The notes below the pieces were generated by a model. The model saw only the letters and a program-made list of their open reading frames with translations. It was not told the origin of the DNA and ran no database searches. 64,000 nt of DNA from Undaria pinnatifida (lineage: Eukaryota; Sar; Phaeophyceae; Laminariales; Alariaceae). Positions 49,615 to 59,219 of the stretch are shown one piece after another. Where the stretch lies: contig JABAKD010000021.1 of assembly GCA_012845835.1 (NCBI GenBank), positions 14,600,935 to 14,664,934 of the forward strand, given 5' to 3'. The position numbers were made by a program, and so were the translations under genes. Positions within the stretch are counted from its first letter, which is position 1. Each line of letters begins with the position of its first letter.

Positions 49615-51161
49615 CTCCAGCAGACGTCGTAACCATCCGAATTATTGGAGCTCCTTTCGTTGTTAGTAATTGTTGTGGTATTGTTGTACTTGCTCTTGGT
49701 ACTCGGAAAAAGAGCCGCACTTCATAGACTATATCCGCACGCCATCCCCTAGTCTTGAGCAAGAGACATGGATGTTTCGACTCGTGACACATAGGACGCA
49801 AGATAAGAGTAGAACGTACCTCGATGTCGAACGCCCTCGTGGCACCGTGGGAATGGAATGCGGGATGTATATCGAGCAAGTGGTCGCCTGCCTTCTTCAG
49901 GAGGTCACCGACCGTGATGTCGCCGGTGAACTTCGTGTTTATGTCCTCGCCGAGTTGGCGGCCCTCGGCGGCTGCTTCGCAGGGCTTCTGCAAACGACAA
50001 CAACGGATGGGAATACCTTGCGTTCAGTGAATGTTCAAAATAGTAAGGCAACGTAGCTGTCGTCGATTTCCAAAGTTTGAAAGGAAGTCGTACAATTTAA
50101 CACTGCTGTTGTAATGAAGGCGGTCGTTTATGGGCAAAGCCCTGCCTGGTACCACAACGTTGCTAACACCTATGAAACCACCACTGGGACAGGAACGAAC
50201 GGGATTCACAGTCGCAACTGGTAAGCGTAAGCCCCGGTATACTGCTATATAAGGCCTACCGGCGGAATACCGACAACGAAGGGTAAGAGACAGTACCTGC
50301 TGTATATATTGTTCGGTACTACTCTATTACTGCTGCTATCAACACTATTACGACCGACGTGTACTGCGATTCCTGGAGAGGTTGCGCACCCTGCTTGTAC
50401 TCGTTAATACAAAGAGTTCATGTGGTTGTATGAAAAATGAGTAACAGTAGTAGTACACCGCGTCACTACATGAACAACTCGCTAACCCCAATCACGGGAC
50501 TGCTCTCCAGCATCACCCAGGTTAACTTCAGCTTCTGTTTACTGCTATATATCAACCTCCAGTGTGTACTGCGACTGGTGCTGAGGTATCATGCTGCTGT
50601 GCTATTCATCACTGCATGGACCATTTTTACAACCCTGGCTGACCCCCGTGATGAGACTTGCCCGTTTTCATTGCGTCTTACATGTATAGATACCACGTAG
50701 TCGTAGTCTTACATCCAAAACGTTGTTTATATCACAGCACAAAGCGTCACTGCATGGACCACTTGTCCAACCCCCGCTTACCCCGATGACGGGACTGCCC
50801 CGTACTCGTAGTCGTAAATACATGAAGTGTGTTTGGCTGTACGTATGAAGAAGAAATCGCATCACACAGCGTCACTGCATAGGTCTACTCGTAGACCTGA
50901 GTACTTGTACAATTCCCGCTTATACCTCGATGACATGACTGCCCCGTACACGTACTCGTGCATGCAAAAGTGTGTTTGTATGCATGAAAAAGAAATCACA
51001 GCACACAACTGCGTAGACAACTAGTACAACATGCTTACCCCGACGACGGGACTGCCCTCCGTGACCACCAAGGCGAACTTGAGTTTGTTCAGGGTACGCG
51101 TCCCCAAGCACAGCTTCCACACCGTGTGGTAGTTCGACCACGCTGGTGTAGAACACACATG
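49441..51161 (-). CDS. Unknown multi-exon protein, 3' part of gene (joined exons)
   Basis: Three minus-strand exons join in phase 0: 51161-51039, 49987-49820 and 49614-49441 (stop TGA at 49443-49441). Together they encode about 154 residues: a Trp/Cys segment (WSNYHTVWKLCLGTRTLNK), a charged helical segment (ITVGDLLKKAGDHLLDIHPA) and a Cys-rich C-terminus (CFNVCGQIHKIIDKKQEC). I do not recognise the family. The open frames, splice sites and phase agreement argue for a real gene; another exon may lie between 49,988 and 51,038 (for instance the open stretch around 50,070-50,200). The 5' end is unresolved; see the candidate upstream exon at 51,381-51,763. Confidence 0.55.
49820..49987 (-). CDS. 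Unknown minus-strand gene, internal exon
   Basis: 168 nt, phase 0-0, acceptor with pyrimidine tract ending GTTTGCAG, donor GTACGT after Glu. It encodes KPCEAAAEGRQLGEDINTKF, then TGDITVGDLLKKAGDHLLD and IHPAFHSHGATRAFDIE. Best supported exon of this gene. Confidence 0.65.
50470..51040 (-). repeat. Tandem duplication of an exon tail plus donor
   Basis: Four diverged units, roughly 100–300 bp apart, each containing GGCAGTCCCGTCRTCGGGGT or a close variant followed by TAAGC. The middle copies also share a downstream stretch (TGCAGTGACGCTGTGTG-like). Only the 51,039 copy keeps the whole exon. Confidence 0.6.
51039..51161 (-). CDS. Unknown minus-strand gene, exon with duplicated 3' end
   Basis: 123 nt, phase 0-0, acceptor CTGCTGTAG, donor GTAAGC. 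It encodes PAWSNYHTVWKLCLGTRTLN, then KLKFALVVTEGSPVVG. The last coding bases and the donor are repeated three more times downstream (50,930, 50,790, 50,490); the copies conserve the SPV(V/I)G reading, which supports this frame over the alternative open frame. Confidence 0.5.
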
Positions 51162-51380
51162 CTACAGCAGACGTTGCAGACAGGCACACAAGGTCAAACA
51201 ATGTAAATTTCAATGTGCATCATTATTGGAAACAGGATTCGCTTGAGTTCACCAACACCCAAAACCACATACTGGTAGTCTATTGCGCACAACTTGCAGC
51301 ACACAACTCTCAACATCATCAGTAGTATAGTAGCTGACAGCAAACATCAAATTCCAACAACACGAAGAAATGAAACTCAC

Positions 51381-51763
51381 GTTTCGTCAAGCTCTCAGCT
51401 CCTTCGTTAGGGACGCCGATCGAAGGTGAATCACAGGTGTCCGCGTCACACCAGTCACCCACACGAGGGTTGTCGCCGCTTCCCCAGTGCTTCTTGAAAA
51501 GCTTGGCACGTGGAAGGCTCGTCACTCCTGCAGGTGTCGCAGACAGCGTCCTGGGAACTCCTGTTTTTCCTATTTCTTGCGATGAGGAAGCCGTCACAAC
51601 CCTTGCTCGGGCACGGCCAGTCAGGATTGCCAGAAGAAGCTGAGTCCCGTTCTGGCCCGACCAGCCTCCACACGCCTGATCCTGAACCTCCACCACCCCC
51701 ACTGCTGTTGGCGGAGCCTCCTCCCGCACTAGCCTTGGTCCGCTTCGCAAATTTCAACTTCAA
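51381..51763 (-). CDS. Candidate 5' exon, Cys4 zinc-ribbon-like, frame uncertain
   Basis: Ends at a strong donor (GTGAGT) at 51380. One frame encodes a Gly/Ser-rich linker and PDWPCPSKGCDGFLIARNRK, then DAVCDTC, i.e. Cx4C-x20-Cx2C, zinc-ribbon-like. A second frame, the one open up to the donor, encodes FKKHWGSGDNPRVGDWC. The two frames overlap, so either an indel has broken the exon or only one frame is used. The donor phase (1) does not match the next recognised exon (phase 0); an exon may be missing. It could be a pseudogene. Confidence 0.3.
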
Positions 51764-52929
51764 ATTGTTATTGCCGATCCGGCAAATTTCAAATTCAAAT
51801 TGTTTGCAGCCGTCAACGGCAATTCCCTCCCAACAGCCAGCAATTGGCCAACTTCAAAAGTAAAAGTACAAAAAAGAAGTTGCTGAAAAAGCAAAATAAA
51901 AATATCAGAGCAAGCAGTAAAGATGAGAGAATGACAGCTAAGTAAGAATGAGACTAGGGAAAGCAAGGAAGGCAAGGAACTTCGGGACGGTTCTTTTCCC
52001 CAGCAACTAATTTTCTTTTCGGCAATTACGGGCTGAGAAGGGCTGAGAGGGGGGAGGATAAGCCGAGCGAGACGTCCGAGGGGGGCGAGGTCTAGGTATA
52101 TAGTTTTATATGCAGAAGTTAATATTTTGAACAACCAGGCAAACCAACGGGCGCCGGATAGAAACATTAAATGTCGTAGGCGTTATGTACATATCAATTT
52201 TTAATGCGGCAACACTTACCCTCCTCGGGGTGCGATGAAGAATGTTTGGCATTGCGACAGGCGTTTCGAGCAGTGTGTCGGACTCTTCTCGTGTACGTGT
52301 TGCGCAGCATACATTGATTCCGTTGTTTGGCTCACCATCATACCTACCCGACCGCTGCGATAGCAAAAGCGCCCAGCTGCTCGCAGCTATTATTCTGTAT
52401 GATGGCCTGACTATGTTCATTTAATGCCGAACAAACCAAATTTTCCTCGCCCGCTAGGAAATATTAGCAAGATCAATAAGTCACCGTCAATGACCAGATG
52501 GACACGTGTGCAGACGCGTGTGCCCGATGACTTGAGCCTCAGTTGCGGCTGCTTCCTTTGAATTCTCGTGCGACGCGGTCAAGAGCGCTCTTGTAAGTTT
52601 AGAGAGATATTGGGTGAACCTGGTGCTATGGTGTGAACAGTTGGGGGCAGAGCAATATCGTGGACAAGCAGCTGCCGTCGCGTAGGCGTGTTAGGTAGAG
52701 AGTGTTGAACAAATGAATCCTGCGTCGTTTATGTATGAACGTGCGGGTTTTCTTGGAGTGAGTTGGGTCGAGAAGATTCGCGGCAGAAATTCTTAAAGCG
52801 TGCCAGTGCACGTCTGATACGTCAGCCCAAAGAAGCGTCAGCGAAGGCCATCTATCAGAACTGTTCTAAGCCGAAAACCTTTTGGGAAATATGGGTAAAG
52901 AAGTTCCTCCCGAGCCGATCTACTGTGGT
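51764..52929. other. No supported gene
   Basis: Contains a short TTGAAWTTTG duplication (51,745-51,802), an otherwise ordinary A-rich stretch and short frames without motifs. Confidence 0.35.
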
Positions 52930-53165
52930 AGCCCCCACTCCAACTTTTCTTTGACGAAATAACCGGTTTCAAAAACCAGCTCCCAGTCGTGTAGCCTGAA
53001 ATACAGTGTCCCTCGACACCCCGACGTCTTGGATCGACCAGCATTTGCAAACAATTACATGTATGGATACTTTGTTTTCAGTTGCATCCTTCCTCGTGTC
53101 GAGCAGCCATGATTCATTTGAAACGTTCGTTAAAGATAGTTGCTGGTTTTTAGGGGGGCTATCTA
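52930..53165 (+). repeat. Direct repeat C, copy 2
   Basis: Counterpart of 42,820-43,060 (TTTCTTTGACGAAATAACCG, TCGAGCAGCCATGATTC, GAAACGTTCGTTAAAGATA, GGGGGG). A short (GGAA)n tract follows at 53,191-53,208. Confidence 0.65.
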
Positions 53166-53208
53166 TCGTATAACCTGTCTATCCCGAAAGGAAGGAAGGA
53201 AGGAAGGG

Positions 53209-53869
53209 TTTTTCTTCACACAGCAGTCTCTCACGAGTGCTGGATAGAGGTCTATTGTAAACCGTGTGTTTTGCAATAATATAAGGCGGTGCCATCACAT
53301 TGTTGCCCCTGATCAACGCCACACCACGCTCACAACAATTTTCGCCTCCGACCAGACCTATATTTGTCCAAAGAACGAAGAAATTGTTGTTCCCCTGCGA
53401 CGAACATAATTGCGCGGCTAAACCGTGTATGACCTACGCCGAGCACGCATTTCGACGCATGTTTGCGCAGGGCACTGGCTCACTCGGTCAACATCGATTT
53501 CAGTGTATGTGGGAATATCAATAAGTATAACGTACCAGTTCTGCAGCAGTCTACAGTCCCAGCCGAGGGAACCGAGTAACGCTCGACGTACCTTATCACC
53601 CTAGACTCCGCTCGGTTCGCGAGGAGGCCCCGCTGGAGGCGTCGCCGGAAGCCCAAAATACGAGTTTTCGCTTTTTTTACCGTCGCAATCGGGGCTCAAA
53701 ACTGTATTAAAAAATTGAACATATATTTGGACAAAAAGTCCTTCGACAAGAAGCGATAGTAAAGGCTCTAAGTCGGAGGTGGCTGCGGTGATGTGCACAA
53801 TATATATATATATCAAAACTTCGAACAAAAATGAATGCAACTGGCGGCGATAATGTGACGTTTTTCACG
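53209..53869. other. No supported gene
   Basis: One 74-codon frame (53,300-53,524) with three Cys and no recognised motif; a short (TA)n at 53,802. Confidence 0.35.
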
Positions 53870-55240
53870 TTGTCGGAGTTCGCACAGGTGGAATATTGTA
53901 GGAAAAACAAATACACTTCAGCTGTTAGATCGAATATTTTGTCGAGACTCATATACCCAAGCTGTGCGTGATACTCTGATCGCGGGTATTACAGGTTGTG
54001 TGTCCTCATTAAGGATACAGGTGACAAAGGCTACGGTAGGGGGGGTACCCCCATTTTCACTGGTGTGTTTGAGCCACTCGCACGAGTAGCTCTGTACCCT
54101 ACGGATGAAGATGGTTTAGGAACTTGGTTTGCCGCAGCTTAGATCACCTTTGCATTGCGGATTGATTTCGTCAATGTAAGACATAAAGAAAAGGTAAGAT
54201 TGCATAGGAACAAAGGGGTTACTCGCGCGAGTGACCCCTAGCCACTGAAGTAAAAGGCCCAAAAGGGGACCCCCCTACCGTAGCCTGGGTCAGGTCGGCG
54301 ACTCCCCTTGCAACTACAGTGTAGCGATCAGGGTCAACAGGGTGATGCTGGTAAGTCTGTGCGCGGAAAATATAAAATCCTTTTTTGAGGGGTACACAAT
54401 TTGATAGCTGCGGAATGAAATGCATCAGTGTATCAAGTGAATCCTTAAATAACTCGAATAACCGGTGGCGGGATGGCGAGGTTTTTAAGGACGTGCGGGC
54501 TTGGTTTTGATTCAAGGGGAGCGGGGGTGGTAGGGCAAGGGTGGAGGGACGGGTGGGGCAGCTCGATTTGTGCGTGGAAACTCTAAATCCTTCAAGGGGA
54601 TAAATCTAACGGTTTTGGAAAGAATGCACCAATTATCATGGGTAGGGGGGGGGGCGGGGCAGCTCAATCTGCTCGTGGAAACTTTACATCCTTTAAGGTG
54701 ATAAACGTGACGGTCTTGAAGAAATGTACTTGTTCATCATGTATATCCTGTAAGGGTCGTACAACCAATGACTAGAGGGCGGAGTGTTGGAGGGGGTGGG
54801 GGTGGGGGTGGTCGGGGGAGGAGGGGGGGGGGGGGGGGAGGGGGGGGAGGGCGAAATAGCTTTAGGTCCCATAAATGTAGGTGTTTGCTATACGCGTGGT
54901 CTTAGGTCTAGGCGATTATGCGGGTGGTGGGGAAGGAGGGGGCGTTGGGGGCTGGTGTGGGGGGGGGATTGCAGCAGCGGCATGGATGGCTCTAGAAAGG
55001 TCATGAGGTGACATCCAGTGCGATGAAGTGTTTACTACTCCGGCGGGTTTCGATACTAGGTGGGGCGTTTGAGCAAGACAGAGCGGGGAAAGAAAGAGAA
55101 ATATATATGAAAAAGGGGAGTTAGGGGGGGGCGAAGTGTTTCCAAGAGGTTTAGCCCACAATAAATTTTCAAATACACTCCAGCTGTGAGATTAAAGATT
55201 TGTTTGGTCGTTATGTATCGTTTTAAAACGTCCTTGGAAA
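53870..55240 (-). repeat. G/C-tract minisatellite family, minus orientation
   Basis: Inverted relative of 48,110-48,880: GTTGTGTGTCCTCATTAAGG at 53,996, GACTCCCCTTGCAACTACAG at 54,300, G runs at 54,645 and 54,825-54,840, and GGCATGGATGGCTCTAGAAA at 54,978. The AACACTCCAGCTGTGAG-like tail is present twice (53,900 and 55,165). Confidence 0.75.
54029..54285. mobile_element. 257-bp TIR MITE inserted in the G/C-tract repeat
   Basis: Termini GGCTACGGTAGGGGGG and CCCCCCTACCGTAGCC are perfect inverted repeats. Subterminal GAGCCACTCGCACGAGTAGC and TACTCGCGCGAGTGACC extend the symmetry. The related repeat at 48,740 lacks this segment, giving a natural empty site. The target duplication is not clear. 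Confidence 0.8.
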
Positions 55241-55249
55241 ACGTGGACA

Positions 55250-55336
55250 ACAACAACAACAACAACAACAACAACGACAGCAACAACAACGACAACAACA
55301 ACAACGACAACAACAACAACAATGACAACAACAACG

Positions 55337-55368
<32 letters not shown>

Positions 55369-55378
55369 TGCTGCTCTT
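55250..55378 (+). repeat. (CAA)n with CGA interruptions
   Basis: About 125 bp of AACAACAACGACAACAACAA type. No LINE 3' region precedes it, unlike the other CAA runs. Confidence 0.85.
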
Positions 55379-55689
55379 GAAGCTCGGAATTTGAAAACAG
55401 CGTACCAGGTATATATCGTCGACGAACATTACAGATTATTTAATGCTGTATCCTCGAATGCTCGCGCACACGACATGTTGTCAAGGAGATACCTATCACT
55501 ACTATACTGTAAATTGCTGCTGGGTCATCGACTAGTACGCCACGCGTTAACCCGTTCTCGGAAAAATAACTGCCCAGCAGTCCAAAATATAAAATAATCC
55601 CCGCTATTTTCGGATGTTTTCTTTTGCTCCCGTACGGAGTAGTACGCGTTCACGATCAGGTGTAGGGGACGGATAGGGAAGGCGTTGGA

Positions 55690-55752
55690 CAGCGCCCTTC
55701 GAATAAAGTGACTTGACCAAGAAATCCTACAGCACTGCCCACTGAGCTACTT
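55690..55752 (-). repeat. tRNA-like SINE head
   Basis: The minus strand reads TAGCTCAGTGGGCAGTGCTG (A-box-like), then ATTCGAAGG as a weak B box. One of three similar heads within 500 bp. Confidence 0.5.
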
Positions 55753-55855
55753 AATCACTTGACTCAGTTAGCGTAGTTCTGCATGATATGTTAAACGACC
55801 AAAACAACCATTCATAACGTCGTCAGCGCGCACGCTCGAAAACGACCAATATGAA

Positions 55856-55925
55856 GGCGGTAATAATCGAACTCACGACACAGCACTACCCACTGTCACG
55901 TGACTCAGTAACTCAGTGTGTAATG
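55856..55925 (-). repeat. tRNA-like SINE head
   Basis: The minus strand reads CAGTGGGTAGTGCTGTGTCG then TGAGTTCGATTATTACCGCC, an A-like box followed by a clear B box. Confidence 0.5.
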
Positions 55926-56113
55926 CTAAAATGCCAACTAAATACGTTTTCGAGTTCGTTAATTAATTCTCACCGACTTCGTAAGAGGCATATCCGGAGC
56001 TTTTCCCTCTCCACGTGCTACATTTAGTAGTACTCAGGAGAACACTAACAACTATCATATCCATTCGTCATGTCTCCAGCCCGTGCTCCTGAATACCAGG
56101 TACAAAATATGAT

Positions 56114-56180
56114 CTGGGTGAGAATCGTACTCACGACACATCCTTCGTTGGTTACGTAGCACTATACCCACTGAGCCGAA
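56114..56180 (-). repeat. tRNA-like SINE head, best preserved
   Basis: The minus strand reads GGCTCAGTGGGTATAGTGCT (A box), an anticodon-arm-like middle, then GTGAGTACGATTCTCACCCA (B box with a paired T stem GTGAG/CTCAC). Confidence 0.6.
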
Positions 56181-56339
56181 AGGCAACGACACACAGCAGC
56201 AGTGGTTGTAGCTATATACGATAGGGCAATCGCTTCGAGGCCGCCATGAACAAAGTGACGCCGAGAAAAAAAACTATTTCAATTTGGAAATGATGCCAAT
56301 TTACAAACAAACGTTGTCCCTCATATGTTTGTTTAAGCT

Positions 56340-57560
56340 CTAGACTACATATGCCAATATCCAAGAATAGCTCGGGCGTATACCGCCCAAACTACAAAGA
56401 GAGCGCACTTCTCGCTTGTCTCGCTCAGCGTCCGTCCGCACGTTTATACTGTGGTGGGCAGTCGTTGCAGGCAACGTTATCTGGCCCATGCCGTGCATGC
56501 CTCGTCTCAAACCCCTGGCAGCTGGCGCCCTACGCTAATCTGGGTCTTGGACGGGACGGGGCAGATAACCTTGCTTCGTCTCGTCTCGAGTCTTGGGCCT
56601 TTCATGACACGAATGTGGAAAAGCGTAAAAACTTGTTTTAGACAGCACAACGTGCCCACACAAAAATGGCTATATAGAAGAAAGCCCCAAACACCGAAAA
56701 ATCAGCCTACGCGGAGTTTTAGTTATCATGAGTCACGAACGACCGCGAGGGCAGTGCACGGCAAAGCTCAGCGCTTCGCTCTGCTGAGCTAGCGCTGCGC
56801 TGCGGTGCGCTGCTGAGCTGAGCTGCAGGGCATCGCAGGGTACTGCACGGCGCTTCTTTGCTATGAGCTATTGCGCTGCGATTGGGTGAGGGGCGGTGTG
56901 GAGCTGATGAGCCAAGCCCACGTCTCAGCTGATGAAGCTTCGTCAAGTACAAAATAAATGGTGGGAATCAAAGAAACGCTAAAGCTGGACCGCTCCGCAA
57001 CTAATGCACAGACGACAGATTAGCGGCAAATGGTAGAAAGTTCAACTTACAAGACTAATGGACGTAAAATTCGCGAAAAGGTTTAAATCGCGTTGTGGCA
57101 GAAAAACCAAACTAGCAAGAAACAGCTGAAAGGTCGAGAAACAACTGGCAAAACGAGCAGAAACAAAAACAGTAAAAAAGGCCGGGCAAGGAATCTAACG
57201 AACTAGTAAAAAAGTGCAGCAAAGAAAGTAACGCTCGAAAATATGACACATGAAATGAAAAACATTATCAAGTACCGTTTGGAAAGGATGCAAATTTTGT
57301 AAAAGCGTCCGGGCGCTGCAGACATTACGATACAACTGAAATCTCCGAAAGTCCTCCTCGACACGCGGTATTTTTGCCACTTTTCACTTGTCTCGCTCAT
57401 CATCCGTACGCGTTCACGTCGATGTGCGGAACGGACACGGCAGGGCGAGGGGCGTTGGCGCCGACCCAGGCGGCGCTCGAACGAAGCTATTCGGCCGAGA
57501 TTTTCAGTTCCGTGAATCGACTACATCGGCCGAGAAAAATTAAAAACTCTTGACCCAATC
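56340..57560 (-). repeat. Composite repeat family B, minus copies
   Basis: 56,700-57,160 is the reverse complement of 46,370-46,810. 57,230-57,480 is the reverse complement of 44,690-44,900 (AAGTACCGTTTGGAAA, CTCGCTCATCATCCG, ATGTGCGGAACGGACACGGC). Confidence 0.75.
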
Positions 57561-57591
57561 CCTGATACTAAAGAATGACTTTATTTGGATA

Positions 57592-58110
57592 CAAGGGCTC
57601 CACATGGGCGCCGGCATTCGCCGGCGACCATGCTACGGGCAGGGCAGGGAAAAACTTCGACAAGTTGAGGTGTAGCTGTTCGATTAGGCATGCCTTAAGC
57701 TTTAAAGTAATGCCAAGAGTTTTAATAGGAACATGGGATTATGAAGGTCATAGTGTGACAAAAAAAAAACGTAATATTACATGCAACAAAGCAGGCAAGG
57801 ACAGGCAAAACACTACGATAAATGCACCGTCGAATAAAAGTTGGCGTCTACCAAACCAAAACACTGAAAAGAGTATTGAGAACCTTCGTCGCCTCTAGGC
57901 AAAATGGAAGAGGACTTGGCATTAATGAAGAGACTGCACTGCTGTCCCCTTGGCAACGGAGGTTCGAAGTCGACAGGATGCAAAGTCAGTTTGCACCAAA
58001 CGTCGACATGGGGCCATGTCAGGTGGCCGTGGTTGTCACGTATCTCTTTGTTGGGGGCTGCCTCTTGTTCGTATTTGTTCAAGTAACACATGCGGTTTGC
58101 TTGATGGTCT
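57592..58110 (-). mobile_element. Family B segment with hairpin end, minus orientation
   Basis: Reverse complement of the 47,640-48,072 segment. Hairpin arms CATGGGCGCCGGC (57603-57615) and GCCGGCGACCATG (57620-57632), loop ATTC; in element orientation the hairpin core is followed by 10 nt and CTTG (57595-57592), next to T. Confidence 0.55.
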
Positions 58111-58189
58111 CACGGCAACAGCACACCAGATCGTCCGCTCGTACGACGTATCATGCATACAAGAAAAGTTTTTTTTTTCATCATCAATA

Positions 58190-59219
58190 TGAAGATACAA
58201 CGGTTGTTACATATTGGATAGAGTGATGCGTGTACGACTAAACTTGCCAACGGCACTTGTACTGTACTTTAAGCTTTCTGCTGTGGTTCTGGTTGCTACT
58301 AACTAGTTGCTGCAGTATGTGCTAGAAGTTTCGCCCCTCGGCTACTGCTGCTACACCTGCCGTTGTTTGTTTGAAAATGCCGTCAGTTGGCGTTCATGCT
58401 CGTCGTACATACTGCTGTTCTCACCCAGTACGTACGGGTTTCCGCGTACCTCAACTGGACGACGAACTCAAAACAGAAGGAAGGTGACATGAAATGTCAT
58501 GGACAATGGCCACATAGAAGCGAGCACAGCGGGGTATTTCGCTGCGAATCAACCGCACTCGTCATGCCTACAGCAGAGGCTGCGTGGGGTGTTAGCGGCC
58601 GATCTAAAGCCTAGGCCAAAGGCGGAAGAGACAGCTCTACCTCCTTCGTTTTGTCTCGAGATTCTGTTTCGTGAAAATATCATGATTCCTTGTTTTAGGA
58701 GTCATTTTGTCACGAAACGTCTTTGTGTCGGTAATTTGTGTCACGAAGTTGTTGGAAATCGTCGGTAACTTGTGTCACGTTTTAGGTGAACCCACACAAA
58801 AAAAAATGAGTTTCCAACTGCAAAAACGAGCAGAAACAAAAGCAATAAAAAGACCAAGCACGAAACCAACGCAACTGGTAAAAAAGTACAGCAAATAAAC
58901 TAACGCTCGAGAGTATGCCACCGCAAAATGCAAAACATTATCAAGTACCGTTTGGAAATTATGCCAATTTTGTAAATCATCCAGGCGCTGCAGACATAAA
59001 AGTACATCCGAAATCTCATAATTTCCTCCTCGAAATGCGTCTTTTTTGCAACTTCTCGTTTGTCTACAGCAGTACTACGAACGACTTCCGATACACCCAC
59101 CGAAGCACGGACTACCGGCCAATTACGCCATCGACAGCAGGCCGTGGTTGTCACGTATCTCTGTGTTGGGGGCTGCCTCTTGTTCGCTTTTGTTCAAGTA
59201 AGCTGAGCTTGTCGGCTCC
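58190..59219 (-). repeat. Composite repeat family B, minus copies, right part
   Basis: 58,200-58,640 is the reverse complement of 45,180-45,620. 58,900-59,160 repeats the AAGTACCGTTTGGAAATTAT segment and the TACTACGAACGACTTCCGAT segment (inverted at 45,850). It ends where the Gag-like remnant begins; GGTTGTCACGTATCTCT is shared by 58,030 and 59,150. Confidence 0.7.
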
